From Streptosporangiaceae bacterium (lineage in GTDB: Bacteria; Actinomycetota; Actinomycetes; Streptosporangiales; Streptosporangiaceae), in contig JASHYW010000609.1 in the NCBI GenBank assembly GCA_030042885.1, positions 1-7,109 of the forward strand: a stretch of DNA of 7,109 nucleotides, read 5' to 3'. Positions within the stretch are counted from its first letter, which is position 1; each line of letters begins with the position of its first letter. Below the pieces are notes generated by a model. That model had not been told where the DNA came from, did no database searches, and saw only the letters and a program-made list of their open reading frames with translations. This document shows, one piece after another, positions 1 to 6,020 of this stretch. Made by a program: the position numbers and the translations under genes.

Positions 1-1375
1 GGATCCAGCTGCCGTGGAAGCCGAGGGGGATCCGGGCGGGCAGGTGGACGCGGGCGACGGGTTCGGCGGTGAAGTCTTGGGCGGCGAGAAGGACCAGGTC
101 GGCCGCGCCGCGGTCGGGGTTGTGGATGTAGGCCATGACATAGCCGTCGTCCTCGGCGGCGCCGGGTGTGGCAGGCACGAAGACCGCCTCGCCCGCAGTG
201 GCGTCTTTACCGAATTCGTGCGCCTGGACGGTGCCCGCGATGAGGTCGTGCTTGAGCAGGGCGTTGCTGAACGCCTCGTCGGCGAAGTCTCCGCTTGCCG
301 AGACCGTGGCATGGCCGACCGCGCCGACGACGGCGCTGTAGCCGTAGCGGTGCGTCTGGCCGGTTACCCGTTCGTCAATGCGGGGAAATTCCTGGGGCCG
401 GTCGTCCAGGCACTGCTGGGTGACCTTCCCGGCGGCCGGGTAAATGATCCACCGGTCCAGGGTCAGTGGCCCGGGTCCGGTCAGCGGGGAGACATCGTAG
501 GCGCCCGCGTACCGGACCAGGTCGACCACGACCCGGCCGCTGTCGTCGTAAGCGTTGAGGGTATGGAAGACCCAGCACGGGTCCACCTCGAACCAGCGGA
601 TGCCGGCTGCGGTGCCGCCGCGGGGCAACAGGCCAACCCGGGCCTGGTGCGCCGGATTCCAGGTATAGGGCAGCTTCAGCCTGGCCGATACCGCGTCCAG
701 GCTGAAGGTGACCGGCAGGTCGAGCAAGACCACGTAGCCGGGGGTGAGCGCGAAGTCGTGCATCATCGGGCCGTCGGCGACCGGGATATCGGTGGTGTGG
801 CTGACGGTGCCGTCGGCGCCGATGATCACGTGCTGAACGTGATCCCAGGCCCAGAAGTAGGCGACGGCGTGCAGTTCGCCGGTGCGGTGATCGACTTTGG
901 TGTGGGCGGCGAAGCCGCCTGGCAGCGTGCTGGCAAAGTCGCACGGGCCGACGGTGTCCAGCTCACCGGACAGCTCATAGGGCAGCGGGCCCGCCTCCAC
1001 CGTGGCCAGGTAGCGGCCGGCGTGGGCAATGATGTGGGTGTTGGCGGCGAAGTCCACGTTGTTGTGGACCGGCCCTGCGGGCCATTTCTCGTCCATCGCC
1101 TCGGCCAGCAGCCGGGAGCGGACCCAGCGGTTGCGGTACCACTCGGCCTTCCCGTCCCGCAGCCGCACCCCGTGAACCATGCCCGGGCCAAGGAACCAGT
1201 GGCCTTCGCAGAACCGGTAACCGGGGTCGTCCAGGCCCAGTGTGTTCGGGCCATTGCGGAGGTAGCGGCCGTTCAGCCCGGCTGGCAGGGTGCCGGTTAC
1301 CGGCAGGTCGAACGCAGTGATCTCCTCCTCAACCGGGGCGAACGAGCCCTGGAGGAAGCGATTCAGGTCAGGCAT
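1..1375 (-). CDS. Carotenoid cleavage oxygenase (RPE65/CCD family), 3' end cut by window edge
   Basis: An Fe(II)-dependent, seven-bladed beta-propeller dioxygenase that would split a C=C bond of a carotenoid, apocarotenoid or stilbene-like substrate into two carbonyl products. I translated 458 open codons from ATG 1375 to the left edge. The four family iron ligands are all in place: H158 (AAHTKVD), H206 (MMHDF), H271 (FHTLNAY) and H454 (GFHGSW). E127 in VEAGPLPYEL and the motifs GRYLRNGPN (36-44), MVHGVRLRDGKAEWYRNRW (66-84) and QEFPRI (328-333) are also typical. From memory it resembles M. tuberculosis Rv0654 (MtCCO). Because GFHGSW lies almost at the end of family proteins, only a few residues should be missing. 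The start is supported by AGGGAG six bases upstream and by the family-like N-terminus MPDLNRFLQGSFAPVEEEIT. It lies downstream of, and on the same strand as, the LysR gene. The substrate cannot be told from sequence. Confidence 0.95.
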   Translation of the reverse strand, partial: MPDLNRFLQGSFAPVEEEITAFDLPVTGTLPAGLNGRYLRNGPNTLGLDDPGYRFCEGHWFLGPGMVHGVRLRDGKAEWYRNRWVRSRLLAEAMDEKWPAGPVHNNVDFAANTHIIAHAGRYLATVEAGPLPYELSGELDTVGPCDFASTLPGGFAAHTKVDHRTGELHAVAYFWAWDHVQHVIIGADGTVSHTTDIPVADGPMMHDFALTPGYVVLLDLPVTFSLDAVSARLKLPYTWNPAHQARVGLLPRGGTAAGIRWFEVDPCWVFHTLNAYDDSGRVVVDLVRYAGAYDVSPLTGPGPLTLDRWIIYPAAGKVTQQCLDDRPQEFPRIDERVTGQTHRYGYSAVVGAVGHATVSASGDFADEAFSNALLKHDLIAGTVQAHEFGKDATAGEAVFVPATPGAAEDDGYVMAYIHNPDRGAADLVLLAAQDFTAEPVARVHLPARIPLGFHGSWI

Positions 1376-1399
1376 TGCGGGCTCCCTGGATCTGTCCAG
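1376..1399 (-). promoter_or_regulatory. Ribosome binding site of the oxygenase with abutting hairpin
   Basis: Read on the minus strand, AGGGAG (1382-1387) lies six bases before ATG 1375, a good Shine-Dalgarno site that fixes the start. Directly upstream, and sharing bases with it, is a perfect small hairpin: CTGGA (1395-1399), loop CAGA, TCCAG (1386-1390). The hairpin's 3' arm ends in the Shine-Dalgarno sequence, so it could affect ribosome access. The site and dyad are seen; an effect on translation is inference. Confidence 0.55.
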
Positions 1400-1441
1400 C
1401 TGCGATCATGACCCAGAAGGCAGGCCCGCCGGATCTGTCAA
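1388..1441 (-). promoter_or_regulatory. Possible promoter region of the oxygenase: TTGACA hexamer and 9-base repeat
   Basis: The 135-base gap between the LysR stop and the oxygenase start contains a perfect TTGACA on the minus strand at 1436-1441, about 60 bases before the ATG. The hexamer 17 bases downstream (TTCTGG) is a poor -10, so promoter function is uncertain. GACAGATCC occurs twice in this strand, at 1431-1439 (overlapping the TTGACA) and at 1388-1396 (just before the ribosome binding site), 43 bases apart, and could be a pair of regulator half-sites. If the promoter is real, the oxygenase can be transcribed independently of the LysR gene. Confidence 0.25.
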
Positions 1442-1510
1442 ATGACCATGTTTCGTCTCCGGCTGCGGTCAGCAGGAGCCCGTTTCAGGCAGCGATCTCG
1501 TGCCCGGCCA

Positions 1511-2440
1511 TTACCCGCGATGGCGCAGGTGGTCGGGCTGGGTACGCCATCCGGGCGGCAGTTCTGCGGTAAGCGCGGCGTGGACGAACCGGGCGACAGC
1601 CGTGGTGTGTGCGCGGTTGGGATTCCACTGCAAGGTAAACGGCACAAGTTGTCCTGAAGCGACCGGGCGGACAACTGTCTTGGTGTGGGCTCCGGCCAGG
1701 GACGGAATGAGCAGGATCCAGTCGACGTCGGGCTGGTCGGCCCAGCGGGTGGCGGCCAGGTCGGTGTCGACGAGGTCGGTTGTGGGCGGGCTGATGCCTG
1801 ACTGGTCCAGGGCTTGCTGCTGGCTCAGCGCCCACGCCGGGAAAAGCTCCACTGGCGTGACGCCGAGAACGTCATAAGCCAGGTCTTTCAGGGCGATCGT
1901 GTCCTGACCAGCCAGGCGGTGATCGGGACGCAGGCCTACCAGGAGCGGCTCCGCACAGAAGACCTCGCTGGCTATCCCGTCGGGAGTGGGAATCAGGCCA
2001 CAGGTTATGGTCACGTCGACGCGGCCGCCGATCAGCGCGTCGGCCAGAGCCGGAAGCCACATCCGCTGCAATTCGACGGTCACCTGCGGTGCTTGCGCCG
2101 TAAAACGGCTGATCAAGTGGGGGGCAAGGACCGGGGCGGCCGGGGGGGTGACGCCGAGTCGTACCGTGCCGGCGTCTCCGCCAGCTACGCGGCGGACCGC
2201 AGCATCTGCCGCGGCGACCTCCTCGAGGATCACTTTCGACCGCGCGAGGAGCTCAGCGCCAGCGCTGGTCATCGCGACACGGCGGGTGGTGCGGGTAAAC
2301 AGCGGCGTGCCCAGCTCGCGTTCCAGGCGGCGGATCTGCTCGCTCAGCGTGGGCGCGCCCATATGCAGCCGTTCGGCGGCCCGGCCGAAATGAAGTTCGG
2401 TAGCCACCGCCACGAACGCCTCAAGCTGCCGCAGTTCCAC
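1511..2440 (-). CDS. LysR-family transcriptional regulator
   Basis: A 309-residue DNA-binding regulator, the normal length for LysR proteins. Residues 1-60 form the N-terminal winged helix-turn-helix: MELRQLEAFVAVATELHFGR opens it, the helices run roughly 18-37 (FGRAAERLHMGAPTLSEQIRRLE), and ELGTPLFTRTTRRVAMTSAG follows at 42-61. A linker helix leads to an effector-binding domain beginning near GTVRLGVTP (91-98) and running to about 295. The ligand is unknown. The GTG start at 2440 gives exactly the standard LysR N-terminus. No Shine-Dalgarno sequence precedes it, but a TACTGT hexamer ends seven bases upstream, suggesting a leaderless transcript. The stop is TAA at 1511-1513. It diverges from the LAL gene and lies upstream of the oxygenase in the same direction. 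LysR proteins commonly control neighbours and themselves, so both the oxygenase and the LAL gene are candidate targets. Confidence 0.95.
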   Translation of the reverse strand: MELRQLEAFVAVATELHFGRAAERLHMGAPTLSEQIRRLERELGTPLFTRTTRRVAMTSAGAELLARSKVILEEVAAADAAVRRVAGGDAGTVRLGVTPPAAPVLAPHLISRFTAQAPQVTVELQRMWLPALADALIGGRVDVTITCGLIPTPDGIASEVFCAEPLLVGLRPDHRLAGQDTIALKDLAYDVLGVTPVELFPAWALSQQQALDQSGISPPTTDLVDTDLAATRWADQPDVDWILLIPSLAGAHTKTVVRPVASGQLVPFTLQWNPNRAHTTAVARFVHAALTAELPPGWRTQPDHLRHRG

Positions 2441-2446
2441 AAGCTG

Positions 2447-2452
2447 ACAGTA
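2447..2452 (-). promoter_or_regulatory. Candidate -10 box for a leaderless LysR transcript
   Basis: TACTGT on the minus strand fits the actinobacterial TANNNT -10 pattern and leaves six bases before GTG 2440. That is the distance expected if transcription begins at the start codon, and it would explain the absence of a ribosome binding site. There is no convincing -35 hexamer 17-19 bases further upstream, so the call rests on spacing only. Confidence 0.3.
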
Positions 2453-2506
2453 CGCCTAAAGACCGGAACCGCCCAGGAAGGAGTTTCTGCCGGTCACGCG
2501 CTATTG

Positions 2507-2540
2507 TTCGCCAGCGCCGAAGAAAGCGTTAGCGAGTTGC
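2507..2540 (+). repeat. 34-base imperfect direct repeat, copy 1 (LysR side)
   Basis: 27 of 34 bases match copy 2 at 2731-2764, including an identical 12-base end TTAGCGAGTTGC and the core GCCGAA. Its left half, TTCGCCAGCGCCGAA (2507-2521), is a dyad TTCG-N7-CGAA containing T-N11-A, the general form of a LysR binding box. Its centre is about 74 bases upstream of the LysR GTG, close to where LysR recognition sites usually lie if the transcript is leaderless. The repeat is seen; operator function is inferred. Confidence 0.6.
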
Positions 2541-2604
2541 CGCTTGATCCGCGCTCGGCGCCGTGTCATGGTCCTGGACCAGGCGCCGGACGCCTCGATC
2601 GATA

Positions 2605-2629
2605 GCGGCAAGGCTCAAGCCTTGTCCGC
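2605..2629. promoter_or_regulatory. Strong hairpin/dyad in the divergent spacer
   Basis: Arms GCGG-CAAGGC (2605-2614) and GCCTTG-T-CCGC (2619-2629) pair perfectly except for one bulged T at 2625, around a four-base loop TCAA. The right arm overlaps a second dyad, GTCCGC-G-GCGGAC (2624-2636), so in RNA the two folds would exclude each other. No T-run follows on either strand, so a classical intrinsic terminator is not supported. It could be an operator or a structured leader. Confidence 0.45.
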
Positions 2630-2730
2630 GGCGGACGGATCGGCCAGACCGGTTGCCTCGCCGTCGGCGGTGAGATGGTGCCCGTCACCAATCCATGACC
2701 AGCGCATGAGCCGCGGAAGCTTTCGGATTC

Positions 2731-2764
2731 TTCAACCGAGCCGAACAATGCCTTAGCGAGTTGC
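2731..2764 (+). repeat. 34-base imperfect direct repeat, copy 2 (LAL side)
   Basis: Partner of 2507-2540 in the same orientation, offset by exactly 224 bases. The left half TTCAACCGAGCCGAA (2731-2745) keeps the TTC-N9-GAA dyad and the T-N11-A spacing. It sits just upstream of an AT-rich stretch with a -10-like TATTTT, so a protein bound here would overlap the -35 region of a LAL promoter. Weaker similarity continues beyond the repeat (CGCGCNCGGC, then CATGGT and TGGA in both copies), suggesting an older, longer duplication. Confidence 0.6.
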
Positions 2765-2765
2765 T

Positions 2766-2771
2766 TATTTT
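2766..2771 (+). promoter_or_regulatory. Candidate -10 box of the LAL regulator gene
   Basis: TATTTT fits TANNNT and lies in the most AT-rich run of the spacer (2761-2772), about 75 bases before the LAL start. No good -35 hexamer lies 17-19 bases upstream, which would fit an activator-dependent promoter with copy 2 of the direct repeat serving as binding site. This is position-based inference. Confidence 0.3.
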
Positions 2772-2829
2772 TCGCGCCCGGCCAAGGCGCCAGCATGGTG
2801 GCATGGAACGGCGGAGCAGGACCGCCCGC

Positions 2830-2836
2830 GGAGGGG
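2830..2836 (+). promoter_or_regulatory. Ribosome binding site fixing the LAL start
   Basis: GGAGGGG lies eight bases before ATG 2845. The two earlier in-frame starts, TTG 2761 and ATG 2803, have nothing comparable, and translation from 2845 gives the usual family N-terminus. Confidence 0.7.
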
Positions 2837-2844
2837 TGGCCTTC

Positions 2845-5616
2845 ATGCCATGCCGGGCCACGACGCTGATCGGGCGTGACAGGGAGCTCGAGGTTCTTGC
2901 AAGGTTTTTCGAGCAGGCGGCCGCGGAAGGCGGGGCGTTCCTGCTCGTGGGTGAGCCGGGCGCCGGGAAGACGGCCCTGCTGGACGCGGCGGCCTATGCG
3001 GCCGAGGAGGCTGGCACCGGGGTGCTGCGCGCCGCTGGGGTGGAGTTCGAGGCCGATCTGACCTATTCCGGGCTGCACCAGGTGCTGCTTCCGCTGTTCG
3101 GTCAGTTCGAGCGGCTGTGCGCCGCGCACCGGGACGCACTGAACGTCGCCCTTGGCTACGGGGAGGGGCCGCCGCCCGATCGGCTGCTCGTGTCCACCGC
3201 GACCCTCACGGTGCTGCGCCAGGCGGCCGCGGCTAGGCCAGTGCTGATGATCGTCGATGATCTGCCGTGGCTGGACCGGGCCAGCGCCGGAGTGCTCGGG
3301 TTCGTGGCCCGTCGCCTGGCCGGCAGCCGGGTCGGCTTCCTGGCCGCGTTGCGGCCGGGCGAGGAGAGCTTCTTCGAACGGGCCGGGGTGCCGCGGTACG
3401 AGCTTGGCCGACTGGACGAGCAGACGGCGAACACCCTGGTGGGGTGCTGCTTCCCCGATCTCGCGCCGCGGGTCCGCCAGCGGGTGGTGACGGAGGCCCA
3501 GGGGAATCCGCTGGCCCTGCTGGAGCTCCCGACGGCGCTCAGCAGCGCGCAGCGCGCTGCGGCCAAGGCGCTGCCGACGGTCCTGCCGCTCAGCCGCCGC
3601 CTGCAGACGGTGTTTGCCTCCAGGGTCTCGGATCTTCCCGGACGAACCAGACGGCTGCTCCTGCTCGCGGCGCTGAACCGCCCGGGAGACCTGCGCGTTC
3701 TGGAGGCAGCGGCCGGACCGCAGGCGATCGATTCCCTCGCGCCCGCCGAGCAGGCCGGGCTGGTGCACGTCGACGATCGCACCGGCCAGCTGGTGTTCCG
3801 CCACCCGCTGACCCGGGCCGCGATCGTGGAGCTGTCCACCAGCGGCGACCGGCGCCGGGCCCACCGGGCGCTGGCCGATCATCTTGCCGGGCAGCCCGAA
3901 CTGCAGGCATGGCACCTGGCCGCCGCGGTGGCCGGGCCTGATGAGGAGGCAGCGGGCCTGCTGGAGCAGGTCGGGTACCAGCTCATGCGGCGCGGCGACG
4001 CCACCGGTGCGGTAACCGCGCTGCTGCGCGCGGCCGATCTCAGCCCCGATGGCCCTAACCGGAGCCGACGGCTCACCGCGGCCGCCTACGTGGGGGCGAC
4101 CGTGACCTTGGAGGTCAGCGGCGTCCCGCGGCTGCTTGGTGCCGCCCGCAGCGCCGATCCGCAGCCCGCAGGTTCGCTGCCTGCCGCGGTGACGGCCGCC
4201 CACCTGCTGGTGAACGCCGACGGCGATATCGATACCGCGCACCGGCTGCTGGCCGGCGCGATCGACGCCGAGGCCGAGCCGCGCCACGCCAGCGACGAGA
4301 CCGTCATCCTCCAGGCCCTGCAGGCGCTCATGGCCGTGTGCTATAACGGCGGGCGCGCCGAGTTGTGGACAGCATTCGAGGCGGCGATCGGCCGGCTCGA
4401 GCCGCACATCCCGGCGGACCTGCTGCTGCTCAGCCGGACCATCGCCGATCCAGCCCGGATCGCCGCGCCGGTGCTCGCTGAGCTGGATATCGCCGTCAGC
4501 AGCCTGCCCGGAGAGCCGGATCACTGGAGCATCCTGACCATCAGCGCCGCGGCCATCTTCCCCGACCGGCTGGCCGGCTGCCGGGAAGCCTTGCTGCGTG
4601 TGGTGCGCGAGGGACTGGCTGGAGGCGCCGTCACGCCGCCGATCAGCGCGCTGACCAATCTGTCCCTCGATGACCTGATGGCCGGCCGCTGGGATCAAGC
4701 TCAACAGCTGGCCGAGGAGGGACTCGAGCTCGCCAACGCCAATAACTACCGGCTGCTGACCTGGCTGTTTCTTCACCGGAAGGCGTTCCTCGCCGCCGCG
4801 CGCGGTGACCTGGACACCGCACAGGCGCTGGCGGATGAGATCATCCAGTGGGCCGCACCGAGAGGAGCCGGCCTGGCGGAGGCGCACGCCCGGCATGTGC
4901 GTGTACTTGCCGCCCTGGCGCAGGGCGATTTCGAGAACGCCTACCAGCACGCCGCCGCGATCAGCCCGCCGGGCGTCCTTGCCTCCCATGTCCCGCTCGC
5001 CCTGTGGGTAGCCATGGACCTGGTCGAAGCCGCCGTCCGGACCGGCCGGCATGCGGAGGCAGCCGCCCACGTGACCGCCATCCGCGACGCCGGCATCGCC
5101 GCCCTGTCCCCTCGCCTCGCGCTGGCGGCTACGGCATCGGAGGCGATCGGCGCCCCCGATGACATCGCCCCCGGGCTGTTCGGAAGGGCGCTCGCCGTCC
5201 CCGGCGCCGACCGGTTCCCGTTCGACCTGGGCCGGGTACGGCTTTGCTATGGCGAGCGGCTGCGCCGGGCCCGGGCCACGACCGAGGCGCGTGCCCAGCT
5301 CACTGCCGCGCTGGAGATCTTTGAAGGCCTGGACGCCAAGCCGTGGGCCGCACGGGCCGCCAGCGAGTTGCGGGCAACCGGGCGCGCCCTCCGGCGAGAC
5401 GGCGATTCGCTCACACCACAGGAACTGGAGATCGCCGAGCTCGCCGCCGCCGGCCTGAGCAACAAGGAGATCGGGCAGCGGCTTTTCCTGTCACACCGCA
5501 CCGTCGGAGCGCACCTGTACCAGATCTTCCCCAAACTCGGCATCACGTCCAGGGCCGCGCTGCGTGACGCGCTCGATTCGCTCCCCTCGGAGCGGCGCGA
5601 CGAGGATCACAGCTAG
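2845..5616 (+). CDS. LuxR-family regulator of the LAL type (AAA ATPase plus C-terminal HTH)
   Basis: A 923-residue cytoplasmic transcription factor of the MalT-like STAND class, in which ATP and an inducer drive assembly and DNA binding. The protein opens MPCRATTLIGRDRELEVLAR, the usual LAL start. Walker A is GEPGAGKT (36-43) and Walker B is VLMIVDDLPWLD (133-144). FLAALRP (165-171) and EAQGNPLALLELP (217-229) are further family landmarks. The middle, roughly 300-830, is Ala/Leu-rich and probably helical repeats of TPR type, for example around 633-710. The LuxR helix-turn-helix is at 856-912 (LTPQELEIAELAAAGLSNKE, then HRTVGAHLYQIF and KLGITSR). Both ATP motifs look intact, so it is probably functional. 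The start is chosen for GGAGGGG eight bases upstream. It diverges from the LysR gene. LAL regulators often control secondary metabolism or sugar use, but the target here is unknown. Confidence 0.95.
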   Translation: MPCRATTLIGRDRELEVLARFFEQAAAEGGAFLLVGEPGAGKTALLDAAAYAAEEAGTGVLRAAGVEFEADLTYSGLHQVLLPLFGQFERLCAAHRDALNVALGYGEGPPPDRLLVSTATLTVLRQAAAARPVLMIVDDLPWLDRASAGVLGFVARRLAGSRVGFLAALRPGEESFFERAGVPRYELGRLDEQTANTLVGCCFPDLAPRVRQRVVTEAQGNPLALLELPTALSSAQRAAAKALPTVLPLSRRLQTVFASRVSDLPGRTRRLLLLAALNRPGDLRVLEAAAGPQAIDSLAPAEQAGLVHVDDRTGQLVFRHPLTRAAIVELSTSGDRRRAHRALADHLAGQPELQAWHLAAAVAGPDEEAAGLLEQVGYQLMRRGDATGAVTALLRAADLSPDGPNRSRRLTAAAYVGATVTLEVSGVPRLLGAARSADPQPAGSLPAAVTAAHLLVNADGDIDTAHRLLAGAIDAEAEPRHASDETVILQALQALMAVCYNGGRAELWTAFEAAIGRLEPHIPADLLLLSRTIADPARIAAPVLAELDIAVSSLPGEPDHWSILTISAAAIFPDRLAGCREALLRVVREGLAGGAVTPPISALTNLSLDDLMAGRWDQAQQLAEEGLELANANNYRLLTWLFLHRKAFLAAARGDLDTAQALADEIIQWAAPRGAGLAEAHARHVRVLAALAQGDFENAYQHAAAISPPGVLASHVPLALWVAMDLVEAAVRTGRHAEAAAHVTAIRDAGIAALSPRLALAATASEAIGAPDDIAPGLFGRALAVPGADRFPFDLGRVRLCYGERLRRARATTEARAQLTAALEIFEGLDAKPWAARAASELRATGRALRRDGDSLTPQELEIAELAAAGLSNKEIGQRLFLSHRTVGAHLYQIFPKLGITSRAALRDALDSLPSERRDEDHS

Positions 5617-5643
5617 TTGGTATCCACCAGGAGCCGGTCCTAA

Positions 5644-5661
5644 GCGCTCCCAGCTGAGCGC
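5644..5661 (+). terminator. Possible hairpin terminator after the LAL gene
   Basis: GCGCTC (5644-5649), loop CCAGCT, GAGCGC (5656-5661): a perfect six-pair stem 27 bases after the LAL stop. No T-run follows, so termination would have to rely on the stem alone. The same bases also encode residues of the hydrolase fragment on the other strand, so the dyad may be accidental. Confidence 0.25.
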
Positions 5662-5730
5662 GGTCACCCATAGACCGTGGATCAAGACGATCGTGTCGGT
5701 CCCGGCCGAGTCGAAGCTGCCGGCAGTCAC
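5647..5730 (-). pseudogene. Truncated alpha/beta-hydrolase gene, first 28 codons only
   Basis: From GTG 5730 the minus strand reads MTAGSFDSAG followed by TDTIVLIHGLWVTALSWE, the typical N-terminus of actinobacterial alpha/beta hydrolases, with the HG oxyanion-hole motif after the first core strand. GGGGAG nine bases upstream is an intact ribosome binding site. After the Glu at 5647 the homology stops: the next residues (RLGPAPGGYQ) do not continue the fold, and the frame runs into the antisense of the LAL 3' end until a stop at 5491. Nucleophile elbow and catalytic acid/His are absent, and about 250 residues are missing. I found no remainder elsewhere in the window. A rearrangement joining the two genes tail to head is the simplest explanation. 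The frame could still yield a 79-residue chimeric peptide. Confidence 0.6.
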
Positions 5731-6020
5731 GACGGTGCTCTCCCCTCAGCCGGGATCATTGCGCTGTGGCGCTGCAAGCTCGATATACATCCCTGCGAAG
5801 CTAGCCCGGCCGACGGCGGTTCCGCGTCGGTCAATTGACCATCGTGACCACCGGTGATGCCCTGTCATCACTCCCAGGCCAGGCGTGCGGTGAGGCAACG
5901 CGCAGATCTCCCTTGGCCGGCCGCCGCTGAAAGCCAGCCTGGTCATCCTCGTCACCCGCGAGTGTGCAGGATGTTCAGGTGCGAGTCCTTGCCGGTGACC
6001 GGCTGGCGGAAAGGATGTTC
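5731..6020. other. Gene-poor spacer upstream of the hydrolase fragment and the small CDS
   Basis: About 290 bases between two divergent starts (GTG 5730 minus, ATG 6021 plus). It holds the palindrome at 5829-5840 and a nearby CACCGGTG at 5849-5856. The short frames here (for example minus 5746-5955) have no recognisable protein motif and no good start site, so I treat it as non-coding control DNA, perhaps left over from the lost hydrolase gene. Confidence 0.5.
5829..5840. promoter_or_regulatory. Perfect 12-base palindrome, candidate operator
   Basis: GGTCAATTGACC is a perfect dyad, notable for its AT-rich centre in GC-rich DNA. Each strand reads TTGACC, a -35-like hexamer, and TGACCA recurs at 5836-5841 and 5845-5850. 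It lies about 100 bases above the hydrolase start and 180 bases before the small CDS. A TetR- or GntR-type operator is possible; no bound protein can be named. Confidence 0.4.

Larger units (their letters stand above)
2441..2844. other. Divergent LysR/LAL intergenic control region
   Basis: 404 bases with no convincing full-length gene. It holds two 34-base imperfect direct repeats (2507-2540 and 2731-2764) and many dyads. The best are an 11-base-pair hairpin with one bulge at 2605-2629, GTCCGC-G-GCGGAC at 2624-2636, GGTCC-T-GGACC overlapping CCTGG-A-CCAGG at 2570-2583, and TGGTG-CCCGT-CACCA at 2676-2690. Short dyads are common in GC-rich DNA, but the hairpin and the paired repeats stand out. 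It is long for a divergent actinobacterial spacer. The likeliest role is shared control of the two regulators. Very small minus-strand reading frames are discussed under findings. Confidence 0.6.

Noticed and set aside
14..1411. 465-codon plus-strand open frame
   Set aside because: Shadow of the carotenoid oxygenase, whose minus-strand frame has all four iron-ligand histidines.
1814..2605. 263-codon plus-strand open frame across the LysR gene
   Set aside because: Shadow of the LysR coding frame, with no recognisable domain.
2541..2730. Small transposable element bounded by the direct repeats
   Set aside because: The boundaries are imperfect direct, not inverted, repeats, far longer than a target duplication, and no transposase remnant or terminal inverted repeat is visible.
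2761..2844. Longer LAL start at TTG 2761 or ATG 2803
   Set aside because: No ribosome binding site at either; the added residues (Arg-rich) do not belong to the family N-terminus, while ATG 2845 has GGAGGGG at ideal distance.
2566..5070. 834-codon open frame antisense to the LAL gene
   Set aside because: Its composition (Gly, Gln, Arg, Pro rich, no motif) is that of a mirror frame of a GC-rich gene, while the plus strand has Walker motifs and a LuxR domain. Only its last part, outside the LAL gene, is discussed as a possible tiny peptide.
5362..5371. Third copy of AGCGAGTTGC inside the LAL gene
   Set aside because: Only ten bases match the spacer repeat and they encode a normal helix (ASELRA), so this is chance.
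5746..5955. 69-codon minus-strand frame
   Set aside because: No motif, no start signal, and it overlaps the palindrome and the likely hydrolase promoter.
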